Assembly (NCBI GenBank): GCA_031367325.1
Contig: JANLPQ010000032.1
Coordinates: 9,209-73,208 of the forward strand
Origin: JAAFIP01 sp031367325
GTDB taxonomy: Bacteria; Pseudomonadota; Gammaproteobacteria; Burkholderiales; Burkholderiaceae_C
Reading direction: 5' to 3'
Length of the DNA stretch: 64,000 nucleotides
Shown here: one piece after another, positions 33,788-44,800 of the stretch
Position numbering within the stretch: position 1 is the first letter of the stretch
How the letters are laid out: the number at the start of each line of letters is the position of its first letter
Notes under the pieces: model-generated
Seen by the model: only the letters and a program-made list of their open reading frames with translations
Told to the model about the DNA's origin: nothing
Databases searched by the model: none
Position numbers and translations under genes: made by a program

Positions 33788-35467
33788 ATGGCAACAGCAG
33801 CAGCAGCGAATACCCCAATGACCGCGACCGAGAAGAAGGTAATTTTTGCTTCTTCGCTAGGTACGGTCTTTGAGTGGTATGACTTTTATTTGTACGGTTC
33901 ATTGGCTGCGATTATTGCCAAACAGTTCTTCTCGGGTCTAGACCCTTCTGCGGCTTACATCTTTGCTTTGCTGGCTTTTGCAGCAGGCTTTTTGGTGCGT
34001 CCTTTCGGCGCGCTGGTATTTGGCCGCTTAGGCGACATGATTGGCCGTAAATACACCTTCTTGGTTACAATTTTGATCATGGGTGCAGCAACATTTATTG
34101 TTGGTTTGCTTCCTAATTACGCCACCATTGGCATTGCAGCGCCTGTGATTTTGGTCGCATTGCGTATGCTGCAAGGCTTGGCACTCGGCGGTGAATACGG
34201 TGGTGCGGCAACGTATGTGGCCGAGCATTCACCTCAAGGCAAGCGCGGCGCTTACACCGCTTGGATTCAAACCACGGCAACCCTAGGTTTGTTCCTGTCG
34301 CTGATGGTGATTCTGGGTGTGCGTACTGCAGTGGGCGAGGCAGCTTTTGCTGACTGGGGCTGGCGCGTACCGTTCTTGGTGTCGATTTTGTTGTTGGCTG
34401 TGTCGGTATGGATCCGCTTGAGTATGAACGAATCACCTGCTTTCCAAAAGATGAAGGCAGAGGGCAAAACATCCAAGGCACCATTGTCAGAATCTTTTGG
34501 CCAGTGGAAAAATTTAAAGATCGTGATTTTGGCATTGCTAGGTTTGACCGCTGGTCAAGCCGTGGTGTGGTACACAGGCCAGTTCTACGCACTGTTCTTC
34601 TTGACGACGATTGCAAAAGTCGACAGCACCACTGCTAACTTGTTGATTGCGGCGTCGCTGGTGATCGGTACGCCATTCTTCATCGTATTTGGCGCACTGT
34701 CTGACAAAATTGGTCGCAAGCCCATCATAATGCTAGGCTGTTTACTCGGCGCAGCAACTTACTTTACCGTGTTCCCGATGTTGATGGAATATTCCAACCC
34801 AGGCTTGGCCAAAGCGCAAGCTACCTCTAATGTGACGGTAACTGCAGACCCTGCAACTTGCTCGTTCCAAGGCAGCCCTATCGCGCGCGAGATCGACTTC
34901 AAGAGCTCTTGTGACCAAGCTAAACGCGTGTTGGCACAAAACTTCATTCCTTATAAGAATGTGGCTGCTCCCGCCGGTACGATTGCCAGCATCACTATTG
35001 GCACAGCAACGATTGCTTCCTTGAACGCCACACTCAACGATAAAGCCAATGGTTTCTCTGCTGAAAGCGCCAAAGGCATCGCTGACTTCAAGAAAGCCGT
35101 ATTAGAAGCTGCTAAAACCAGCGGCTTAACCGCCAAAGCCACTGATACAGCCATGAACAAAGGTATGGTCTTGGCTATATTGGTCTACCTCGTGATCTTG
35201 GTTACCATGGTCTACGGCCCGATTGCTGCCATGCTGGTAGAGATGTTCCCCACACGTATTCGCTACACGTCTATGAGTCTGCCTTACCACATCGGTAACG
35301 GTTGGTTCGGCGGTTTGTTGCCAACCACCGCGTTTGCGATGGTGGCAGCCACTGGCGACATCTACTACGGTTTGTGGTACCCCGTCATTGTGGCGGCAGG
35401 CACCTTTATTATCGGCATGATCTTTATCAAAGAAACCAAAGACGTCGATATCTACGCTAACGACTAA
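33788..35467 (+). CDS. MFS transporter, metabolite:H+ symporter (MHS) family
   Basis: Inner-membrane symporter for a carboxylate or related solute, 559 residues with about twelve membrane segments. Family marks are FEWYDFYLYGSLA near residue 29, the loop 2-3 motif GRLGDMIGRKYTF, GLALGGEYGGAATYVAEH and SDKIGRKPIIMLG. Between about residues 335 and 455 there is a long soluble loop with two Cys, ATCSFQG and SSCDQA, spaced to form a disulfide if periplasmic; the family normally has a shorter loop there. GAGGAGACTT precedes the ATG. A strong terminator follows. Confidence 0.9.
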   Translation: MATAAAANTPMTATEKKVIFASSLGTVFEWYDFYLYGSLAAIIAKQFFSGLDPSAAYIFALLAFAAGFLVRPFGALVFGRLGDMIGRKYTFLVTILIMGAATFIVGLLPNYATIGIAAPVILVALRMLQGLALGGEYGGAATYVAEHSPQGKRGAYTAWIQTTATLGLFLSLMVILGVRTAVGEAAFADWGWRVPFLVSILLLAVSVWIRLSMNESPAFQKMKAEGKTSKAPLSESFGQWKNLKIVILALLGLTAGQAVVWYTGQFYALFFLTTIAKVDSTTANLLIAASLVIGTPFFIVFGALSDKIGRKPIIMLGCLLGAATYFTVFPMLMEYSNPGLAKAQATSNVTVTADPATCSFQGSPIAREIDFKSSCDQAKRVLAQNFIPYKNVAAPAGTIASITIGTATIASLNATLNDKANGFSAESAKGIADFKKAVLEAAKTSGLTAKATDTAMNKGMVLAILVYLVILVTMVYGPIAAMLVEMFPTRIRYTSMSLPYHIGNGWFGGLLPTTAFAMVAATGDIYYGLWYPVIVAAGTFIIGMIFIKETKDVDIYAND

Positions 35468-35483
35468 TTATTAGTCGCACCTA

Positions 35484-35518
35484 AGGCTCCCGCTTGTTAT
35501 GAGCGGGAGCCTTTTTTT
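35484..35518 (+). terminator. Rho-independent terminator after the MHS transporter
   Basis: An 11-bp perfect stem, AGGCTCCCGCT with AGCGGGAGCCT, seven-base loop, then a T run. It is preceded by the palindrome CGACTAATTATTAGTCG at 35461-35477, which overlaps the stop codon. Confidence 0.93.
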
Positions 35519-35591
35519 ATGCAGCCGTGTGGATGGTGCATGTACCCTCATTGCGGTACAGTTTGATAGTCAATTGAAATTGGAGTTAATT

Positions 35592-35780
35592 ATGTGGAAA
35601 ATTTTGCTAGGATTTATTTTGTTCGCAGGCTTGGGTTTGTTCATGATTTTTAAAGGCGGCGACAAAGTCGATATGAGCGGTGAGAAGCAAGAAACAGGCA
35701 CCCACAGTGCTGCGCCCGCCGCTGCACCGGCTCCCGCAGCAACATCGTCTGCTGCAATGCCAGCATCAGCAGCTAAATAA
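35592..35780 (+). CDS. Small single-pass membrane protein
   Basis: 62-residue protein not recognised as a named family. MWKILLGFILFAGLGLFMIF forms one membrane segment at the N terminus, followed by a charged region and an Ala/Pro-rich tail. TTGGAGTTAATT upstream is a good ribosome binding site, and a terminator ends the preceding unit, which together support a real gene. It precedes the symporter pair. Confidence 0.65.
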   Translation: MWKILLGFILFAGLGLFMIFKGGDKVDMSGEKQETGTHSAAPAAAPAPAATSSAAMPASAAK

Positions 35781-35816
35781 TACTTAGCTTCGTCTGTACC
35801 GAACCTAGTCTATAGT

Positions 35817-36077
35817 ATGCCCCGCACAGCCCTTCAACACTGGGACGTAAACAAGCGCATTACCGTAGTGTTATTGTTGCTGTGGGGTGTCGTTAGTTTT
35901 GGGGTGCCTTACTTTGCCGTGGATTTGAGTTTTCAGTGGCTTGGCGCACCGTTTAGTTTTTGGATGACAGCGCAGGGCACCTTGTTGGTGTATCTGGCTA
36001 TCGTCGTGTGCTACGGCTTGGTGATGAACCATCTTGACGACAAGCTGGCCCAAGACAGCCCTGCTGGCCATGAGTAA
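35817..36077 (+). CDS. DUF4212 protein, small subunit of sodium/solute symporter
   Basis: 86-residue membrane protein with two hydrophobic segments. WDVNKRITVVLLLLWGVVSFG and the C-terminal VVCYGLVMNHLDDKL are typical of the DUF4212 family, found beside large sodium/solute symporters as a putative accessory subunit. The stop overlaps the symporter start by eight bases. Confidence 0.88.
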   Translation: MPRTALQHWDVNKRITVVLLLLWGVVSFGVPYFAVDLSFQWLGAPFSFWMTAQGTLLVYLAIVVCYGLVMNHLDDKLAQDSPAGHE

Positions 36078-38178
36078 TGCAGACCGCGATTTCAGTCGGC
36101 AGCTGCATAAAGTGTATGCGTGGTACACGCTAGGCGTCTTGTTATTCATTGCTCTTTTGGCCTGGCTTGAGAGCCGAGGTCTGCGCCGCGAATGGATTGG
36201 CGCTAGCTTCTTGCTAGCCACTATTGCTGTGTATGCCACCATAGGCATTTTTTGCCGCACTACCGACACCAATGAATATTACGTGGCGGGTAGACGCATT
36301 CCAGCCATGTACAACGGCATGGCCATAGCTGCAGACTGGATGTCCGCTGCCTCCTTTGTAGGATTGGTGGGCACACTGTATTTGGGTGGCTATGCCGGGC
36401 TGGCATTTATAGTGGGCTGGACGGGGGGCTTTTGCTTGGTGGCGCTGCTGATTGCTCCCTACTTAAGGCAATTCGGCCAATACACCATTGCTGATTTTTT
36501 TGCAGCACGTTATGGTGGGCGGGCTCCCAGAGTAATGGCAGCAGTTGCCGCTATTTTGTGCTCCTTTGTTTATTTAGTAGCACAAATTTATGCCATTGGT
36601 TTGATCAGTTCACGGCTGACAGGTATTGCGTTTGAGATTGGCATATTTTTAGGGCTGGGGGGGGTGCTGCTGTGCTCTTTTTTAGGCGGCATGCGTGCCG
36701 TGACCTGGACACAAGTGGCGCAGTATATTTTGATGATTATTGCTTTTACCGTACCCGTGGTGTGGCTGTCTGTTAAGCAAACAGGCTCACCTGTTCCCCA
36801 TATTTCTTATGGTCAACAACTAGGCAAAATTACGCAGCGCGAAGAAGTCTTGCTCCAAGATGCCGGTGAGCTGCAAGTGCGTGATTTTTATGCCCAACGC
36901 GTTGCACTGCTGACCAGCAAGCTGGCCCAGCCCGCGCAAGCTTTGGCACAAGACCGTAGCCTTGCTGCGCGCAGAATTGTTGATTTGAAAACTGCTAATG
37001 CGCCTGTACGCGAGATCGCTGCAGCTGAACGCAGCCTTGCGCAGCTACCACGCGATGAAAAAAAAGCTATTGCCTTGTGGCAGCAAGCGAGAAGCGCAGC
37101 AGAGATTAAAGCTCGGCCCTTATCGGGTATGCCGCGGCATGTGCAGGCCTACGCGGGCAATGCGCAAGGTACGGCTGCAGAAAAAGAAATCTTTACGACT
37201 GCACGCAATAATTTCTTGGCGCTGATATTTTGCTTAATGGTGGGCACTGCCGGGCTGCCACACGTGCTGACCCGCTACTACACCACCTCCAGCGTGCGCC
37301 AGACGCGCAATGCAGCATCGTGGTCGCTGTTTTTCATTTTGATCATGTACTTGGCTATACCTGCGCTGGCGGTGCTGGTGAAGTACGAGGTTTTTCAAAA
37401 TGTGGTGGGTTTACCGTTTGATAAATTGCCAGCCTGGATTGCGCAGTGGAGCAGGGTCGATGCCAGTTTAGTCTCTGTGACCGACATTAACCAAGATGGT
37501 GTGTTGCAGCTGGGCGAAATCACCCTTAGCAGCGATGTCATTATGCTGGCTATGCCAGAGATTGCAGGCTTGCCCTACGCCATAGCCGCATTGGTGGCGG
37601 CGGGTGGATTGGCGGCTGCACTGTCTACGGCAGACGGCTTATTGTTGACCATGGCCAGCGCGCTATCGCACGATTTGTACTACAAAATCATCGCACCCCA
37701 AGCCAATGCTACCAGCCGCGTTACCATGTCCAAAGTCTTGCTTTTGATTGTGGCTTTGATGGCGGCATACGCGGCGGCCCAAAAACCAGGCGACATTGTA
37801 TTTATGGTCACGGCAGCCTTTTCTTTGGCTGCGTCGATATTCTTCCCTGCGTTGGTGGCGGGTATCTTTTGGCGTGGGGCAACAGGATGGGGCGCTATAG
37901 CTGGCATGTGGGCTGGCTTGGGGGTTACGGCGTATTACATGGTGGCTAACCAGCCCTGGCTGCGCGTTGTTTTTGCAATTGAGACGCCTGTTGCGCTGTG
38001 GTGGGGTATCCAGCCTTTGGCGGCGGGCGTGTTTGGTGTGCCAGTGGGTGCAGCAGTGCTGTTCGCAGTGAGCCTGCTGACTTTTAGGTCGCATGCGGCT
38101 ACTGAGGCACTGGTCAATGAAATTCGTTTTGGCTTAGGCACCTCTGACGCTGTAACAGCGACAAGAATTCAAAAATGA
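36070..38178 (+). CDS. Sodium:solute symporter, large subunit (VC_2705-like), with EF-hand-like loop
   Basis: Sodium-coupled transporter of the SSS family, 702 residues, probably for a small carboxylate such as acetate. Family features are TDTNEYYVAGRRIPAMYNGMA and AADWMSAASFVGLVG near residues 73-105. There is a hydrophilic insert with coiled-coil character at about residues 245-375. At residues 472-483 is DINQDGVLQLGE, an exact match to the 12-residue EF-hand loop pattern (D1, N3, D5, G6, E12), located outside the membrane. Works with the DUF4212 protein. Confidence 0.9.
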   Translation: MSNADRDFSRQLHKVYAWYTLGVLLFIALLAWLESRGLRREWIGASFLLATIAVYATIGIFCRTTDTNEYYVAGRRIPAMYNGMAIAADWMSAASFVGLVGTLYLGGYAGLAFIVGWTGGFCLVALLIAPYLRQFGQYTIADFFAARYGGRAPRVMAAVAAILCSFVYLVAQIYAIGLISSRLTGIAFEIGIFLGLGGVLLCSFLGGMRAVTWTQVAQYILMIIAFTVPVVWLSVKQTGSPVPHISYGQQLGKITQREEVLLQDAGELQVRDFYAQRVALLTSKLAQPAQALAQDRSLAARRIVDLKTANAPVREIAAAERSLAQLPRDEKKAIALWQQARSAAEIKARPLSGMPRHVQAYAGNAQGTAAEKEIFTTARNNFLALIFCLMVGTAGLPHVLTRYYTTSSVRQTRNAASWSLFFILIMYLAIPALAVLVKYEVFQNVVGLPFDKLPAWIAQWSRVDASLVSVTDINQDGVLQLGEITLSSDVIMLAMPEIAGLPYAIAALVAAGGLAAALSTADGLLLTMASALSHDLYYKIIAPQANATSRVTMSKVLLLIVALMAAYAAAQKPGDIVFMVTAAFSLAASIFFPALVAGIFWRGATGWGAIAGMWAGLGVTAYYMVANQPWLRVVFAIETPVALWWGIQPLAAGVFGVPVGAAVLFAVSLLTFRSHAATEALVNEIRFGLGTSDAVTATRIQK

Positions 38179-38257
38179 ACCAGCTGTAGTTTTTGTGTGA
38201 AATTGCCGCTTTTGGAGGTCAAATGTGGTGTAATTTGCCAGCAAGTAACAAGACGAT

Positions 38258-38749
38258 ATGAAACACACAAAAACCGAGCTGGGTAGGCAAACCTTTAAAG
38301 AGCACAGCTCCGCGATTAACGCGCGCCAGCGTTCGGCTTTCATCATGTTTGATGGTGTAAAAGACGACGCAATGATTCTTAAGTTGATGGCAGGCATGGG
38401 CCTTACTGTTGATGATATCCAGCATTTAGTGTCTTTGGGATTAATCGAAGAAGTAGGTGGTATGCAGACTGCAGCAGCTAGTACCAGCGTAGCCGCCAAA
38501 CCAGCTACGGTTTCTGCCTCGGTGGCTGACAGCGCAGCACCTACCTTGACTGAGCAACAACTTTACCAGCGTGCATACCCCGTTGCAATTAAGCTTACCT
38601 CAGGGTTGGGCCTTCGCGGGTTTCGCTTAAATATGTCGGTAGAGGGCGCCTCTAGCTATGAAGACTTGCTGGCCGTAGCGCCCAAAATCAAAGAAGCCGT
38701 AGGCGACGAGAAATTTGCAGAGCTAGCGCGTGCACTCAAAGGTTTGTGA
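38258..38749 (+). CDS. Conserved hypothetical protein
   Basis: 163 residues, no family name that I can give. The N-terminal part (MKHTKTELGRQTFKE, then ARQRSAFIMFDG) and a short helical unit GLTVDDIQHLVSLGLI are followed by an Ala/Ser/Thr-rich linker (about 70-97) and a helical C-terminal domain with LYQRAYPVAIKLTSGLGLRGFRLN. The N-terminal segment has the look of a winged-helix or similar DNA-binding module, and related proteins occur in other Burkholderiales as far as I recall. It is monocistronic before uvrA. No signal peptide. Confidence 0.7.
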   Translation: MKHTKTELGRQTFKEHSSAINARQRSAFIMFDGVKDDAMILKLMAGMGLTVDDIQHLVSLGLIEEVGGMQTAAASTSVAAKPATVSASVADSAAPTLTEQQLYQRAYPVAIKLTSGLGLRGFRLNMSVEGASSYEDLLAVAPKIKEAVGDEKFAELARALKGL

Positions 38750-38857
38750 GCCTTAACGCTCCACAGCTTTTCAGCCTGTTTAAACAAGTCCTTAAACTTA
38801 TGGCTCTAATAGCTTGTCATTAGAATCTTCGGGTTACCCAAACCAAAGAGTTCCACC

Positions 38858-41800
38858 ATGACGCAAGGCAGCATCCGCATCCGCGGCGCACGGCAACATA
38901 ATCTTAAAAACCTCGACCTAGATATTCGCACGGGTGAACTGACCGTGGTCACTGGCCCTAGCGGGTCGGGCAAATCGTCTTTAGTGTTCGACACGCTGTT
39001 TGCCGAGGGCCAGCGCCGCTATGTAGAAACTTTCTCGGCCTACGCCCGCCAGTTTATGGACCGCATGGACAAACCTGCAGTAGACCGCGTGGACGGTGTG
39101 CCGCCTGCTATTGCAATTGACCAAACCAATCCTGTGCGTTCGTCGCGCTCTACAGTGGGCACAATGACAGAGATCAACGACCACTTGAAGTTGTTGTTCG
39201 CTCGACTGGCTGATTTGTACGATTTGCAAACTGCATTACCTGTACAGCACGACACGGCAGAGACGATTTATACGCAGATGCTAGCGCGCGCCGGAGCGGG
39301 CGAGCTGCGCGTGGTGCTAACTTTTCCTGTAGAGCTGCCCATCAACACCAGCGCGGAAGAAGTAGCGCAATGGCTGTCGGCCAGCGGCTTTACCCGTGTG
39401 CAGGCCGAGCGCGAGGTAGCTACGTCTTTAGGCACACGCAAAGTGCTGGACGTGGTGGCCGATAGGTTCAAACTACAAACCGCCGAAAAAGTACGCGTGA
39501 TGGAAGCTATTGAACTGGCGCTCAAACGCGGCAGTGGGCGGCTCATGGTGTATGTCATGGATGAAGATGGCGGCCCCGCCGCTGGGCCACCCCAAGGCGG
39601 GCAAGCCCCCATGGGTGGCAGCGCAGCACACGCAGTGGCAAGCGTGGAGGCAGGCAGCATCTGGAAATTTTCTACTGGCCTGCATTGCCCCGAGAGCGAC
39701 ATTCGCTACGCTCAACCCACACCTAGTTTGTTCTCGTTCAACTCCGCCAACGGTGCCTGCACCCAATGCAAAGGCTTTGGCCGTGTGATTGGCGTGGACT
39801 ATGGTTTGGTCATCCCTAATGACAAACTTACTTTGCGCGCTGGCGCGATCAAGGTCATGCAAACGCCTGCTTGGCAAGAATGCCAAGACGACTTAATGCG
39901 CCACGCCGAGAGCGCAGGCATACCGCGCGACACGCCGTGGAACAAACTGACACCCGAGCAAAAGCACTGGGTGATCGACGGCAACCCCAGCTACAAAGAA
40001 GGCCAATGGGGCAAGATGTGGTACGGCGTAAAACGCTTTTTTGCCTATCTAGAAACCAAATCCTACAAAATGCATATTCGTGTGCTGCTGTCTAAATACC
40101 GCAGCTACACCACCTGCCCTGTGTGCAATGGCGCGCGGCTGAAAACCGATGCGCTAATTTGGCGCGTGGGCAGCAAGCAGCAAGCTGACATGGTCATGCT
40201 GCCTGCCAAACGCCTCATGCCTATGGGCGTGCAATGGACGCGACCGCAGCTAGAAGCCTTGCCCGGTCTGTGCCTGTTTGACCTGATGCAACTGTCGATT
40301 GACAAGCTGCGACTATTTTTTGACACGCTGCAAGCAGAAACTAAATTAGACCGCGCCAGTGGCGATGCAGCGGCCAAGGACGGTAACGCACAGGCACTTA
40401 AGCTGCTGCTAGACGAAATTTGCACACGCCTGAAATACCTGTGCGACGTAGGCATTGGCTACCTCACGCTAGACCGCCAAAGCCGCACGCTGAGTGGCGG
40501 TGAGGTGCAGCGCATTAATTTGACGACTGCCCTTGGCACATCTCTAGTCAACACATTGTTCGTGCTAGACGAGCCCAGCATTGGCCTGCACCCACGCGAT
40601 ATGGACCGCATCACGCAGGCCATGCTGCGCCTGCGCGATGCAGGTAACACGCTGGTGGTGGTAGAGCACGACCCTGCGGTCATGCTGTCGGCAGACCGTG
40701 TGATCGACATGGGCCCCGGCCCTGGCGAGCGTGGGGGTGACATGGTGTTTGACGGCACGCCAGACCAGCTACGTGATGCACCTACGCTGACGGGTGACTA
40801 CCTGGGTGGGCGCAAACAAATCGGCATGGGCTTTAAACGCTTGGTTAGCGACAACACGCCTCGCTTGATATTAGAAGGTGTGACTGAGCACAACTTAAAA
40901 AACGTGTCGATTGAAATCCCGCTACAGCGCTTGGTGTGTGTTACAGGTGTCAGCGGCTCAGGCAAATCGTCGCTCATTCAAGACGTGTTGGCCCCCGCAC
41001 TGATGCGCCATTTTGGCAAAGCTACTGAATCACCTGGCGCATTTGACCGCCTGCTAGGGGCAGAACAACTCAGCGATGTAGTGTTTGTAGACCAGTCGCC
41101 GATTGGCAAAACCGCGCGGTCAAACCCCGCCAGCTACGTAGGCGCGTGGGACGCTGTGCGCGAGATTTTTGCCAACGCACCGCTGAGTAAACAACGCAGC
41201 TATACCGCCAGCAAGTTTAGCTTTAACGGTGGCGATGGCCGCTGCCCTACGTGTGGCGGATCGGGTTTTGAGCATGTAGAGATGCAGTTTTTAAGCGACG
41301 TATATTTGCGCTGCCAAGACTGCGACGGCAAACGTTATCGGCCAGAAATTTTAGAAGTCAAAGTAGAGCGGCACGGCCAACACGTTAACGTAGCCGATGT
41401 GCTGAACCTGACCGTGAGCGAGGCTGCTAAGCTGTTTGCCAACGACCGCGACGTCATTCGCGCCCTGCAACCCATTGTGGATGTGGGGCTAGAGTATGTG
41501 AAGCTGGGCCAGCCTGTGCCCACACTGTCGGGTGGCGAGGCGCAACGCCTCAAACTGGCAGGCTACTTGGCTGATGCAGCTAAAAGCGCCACCTCCAGCC
41601 GCCAAACTTTGGCCAACAAAGGCACGCTGTTTTTGTTTGACGAACCCACCACTGGCTTGCACTTTGAGGACATTAGCAAACTGATGCGCGCGCTGCGCAA
41701 GCTGATGGACGTAGGCCATTCGCTGCTGATTATTGAACACAATCTTGACGTTATCCGCTCTAGCGACTGGCTGATCGATCTTGGCCCTGAAGGCGGCGAC

Positions 41801-44800
41801 GCAGGCGGCGAGGTATGCGCTGTGGGCACGCCTGATGAGGTTAAGTTGCACCCTACGTCACACACGGGCTTGGCACTGCGCGACTACGACGCTGCCATGG
41901 GGCTGGGTGGCAATGAAGTGCGAGAGAAAACTAAAACGCTATTAAAATCAGAGCTGCCTGAGCAGGTTATACGGCGTCCAATGGCTGAAAATTCTATTGA
42001 AATCGTCAATGCGAAAGAGCATAACCTGAAGTCGCTGAGCGTGAACATTCCGCGCGGTAAGTTTAGCGTGGTCACGGGCGTATCCGGTTCAGGTAAATCG
42101 ACTTTAGCTTTCGACATTCTGTTTAACGAAGGTCAACGCCGCTATTTAGAAAGCTTAAATGCGTATGCCCGCAGCATTGTGCAGCCTGCAGGCCGTCCCG
42201 AAGTAGACGCTGTATACGGCATACCACCCACAGTAGCCATCGAGCAGCGCTTAAGCCGCGGAGGGCGCAAGTCTACCGTGGGCACCACCACTGAGGTGTG
42301 GCACTTTTTGCGCCTGCTGTACGTCAAGCTGGGCACGCAGCACTGCATTCATGACGACGCGGCAGTGCAGCCACAAACACCCGAGAGCATCGCTGCACAG
42401 CTGATGAAAACCTATCGTGGTCAACACATTGGTTTGCTGGCACCTTTGGTGATTAACCGCAAAGGCGTGTACACCGAGCTGGCTGACTGGGCACGTCCGC
42501 GTGGCTACACGCACCTGCGAGTAGACGGAAACTTTTTACCCACCACTAATTTCCCACGCATTGACCGCTTTAAAGAACACACCATCGAGCTACCCGTGGC
42601 CGACATGCTGGTGTCGCCTGACAACGAAGGCCTGCTGCGCTCCCACCTGGCCCGCGCGCTAGAGCACGGCAAAGGTGTGGTGCACATCCTTGGGCCACTA
42701 GACGAGCTGCGCAGCGCGATGGAACAGCAAGGCACTGCAGCGCACACTACAGCGCACATAGGCAAGCTGCAAGTGTTTTCTACCAAGCGCGCCTGCCCCG
42801 TGTGCAGCACCAGCTACAACGAGCTAGACCCACGCCTGTTTAGCTACAACAGTAAGCACGGCTGGTGCAAAGACTGCGTAGGCACGGGTGTGAAGCTCAC
42901 CAAAGAGCAGCGCAAAGCCTTTGACGACAGCGTGCAAGACGACGACAACAAAGGCCGCGAGCAAAGCTTTGCCGAGCCTGAAGTAGACGATGTGACGGAC
43001 GCTGCATGTGCCACCTGCCACGGCACTCGGCTGAACGCCACAGCCCGCGCTGTTAAATTCCACGGCGTGGGCATTACCGACATTGCGCAATTGTCAGTGC
43101 GCGATGTACGCGCCTGGGTGCAAGGCCTTAAGCTTGCAGGGCGCGACGGCGAGATTGCGCGCGACCTGGTGCCCGAGATTCAAAGTCGTTTAGAGTTTTT
43201 AGAAGAAGTAGGCTTGAACTACCTCACGCTAGACCGTGGTGCACCTACGCTGAGCGGTGGCGAGGCGCAGCGCATTCGCCTGGCGGCGCAGCTAGGCAGC
43301 AACCTGCAAGGCGTGTGCTATGTGCTGGACGAACCGACCATTGGCCTGCACCCACGCGACAACCAAGTGCTGCTCAAAGCGCTGAAATCTTTAAGTGATA
43401 AAGGCAACACTCTGGTAGTGGTAGAGCACGACGAAGACACCATTCGCCGCGCCGACCACATCATCGACATAGGCCCCGGTGCAGGCAAACGCGGTGGGCG
43501 ACTGGTGGCCGAAGGCACTGTGGCTGATATCTCCAAAGTAGCCGATTCCGCCACAGGCCGCTACCTATTGCATGCTATCAAACACCCGCTGAGCCTGCGT
43601 AGAAACGTCAACAGCGCCGCATCGGTACTGCCAGAATACAAATCCAGCTTCGTCCCCAAACCCGAGAAGGTTAAAAAATCTAAAACGAAATTGGTGGCTG
43701 AAATGGGGTCAGATCCCAATTCAGGACACGGTCTTAACGGTAGAAACGATGTGATTACGAAATTGGGCTCTGACCCCATTTCAGCCGCCAATTCAGGACA
43801 GCAACATTTGCGCGTAACAGGTGCCCAACTACACAACCTGCAAAACGTCACAGTAGATGTGCCGCTGCACAGATTAGTAGCAATAACCGGAGTGTCAGGC
43901 TCCGGCAAATCAACATTAGCCAGAGACGTCCTACTGTCCAACGTCTACGCCGCAGTCACCGCCAAAGGCATAGGCCGCGAAGCAGGCAACCGCGCAGCCG
44001 CCTTTACGACTTGGACAGGCTGCGCGCAAATCGAAGGCTGGCAGCAAATAGACCGCGTGCTAGAAGTAGACCAAACCCCCATTGGCAAAACCCCGCGCAG
44101 CTGCCCCGCCACCTACATCGGCTTTTGGGACGTGATCCGCAAACTATTTGCCGAAACATTAGAAGCAAAGGCCAGAGGCTACCAACCCGCCCGTTTTAGC
44201 TTTAACACCGGCGAAGGCCGCTGCCCCGGCTGCGAAGGCCAAGGCATGCGCACCATCGAGATGAGCTTTTTGCCCGATGTGAAAGTACCCTGCGAGGTCT
44301 GCCACGGTGCGCGCTTTAACCCCGAGACATTGGCCGTTAGCTGGCGCGGCAAAAGCATAGGCGACGTGCTGCAAATGGAGGTAGACGAGGCAGTAGACTT
44401 TTTCGCCACCATGCCCAACATCAGCCACCCGCTGCAACTGCTCAAAGACGTCGGCCTAGGCTACCTCACACTGGGCCAACCATCGCCTACGTTGAGCGGC
44501 GGTGAAGCACAGCGCATCAAGCTGGTCACAGAGCTCAGCAAAGTACGCGACGACATTACCCGGCGCGGCCAAAAAGCCCCGCACACGCTGTACGTGCTAG
44601 ACGAACCCACCGTAGGCCTGCACATGGCCGACGTAGAAAAGCTCATCCACGTGCTACACCGCTTGGTCAATGGCGGCCACAGCGTCGTCGTCATTGAGCA
44701 TGATTTAGATGTGATCGCCGAAGCCGATTGGGTAATTGATCTAGGGCCAGAGGGCGGCAAAGAAGGCGGCAAGATCGTCGCGCAATGTACGCCAGAACAA

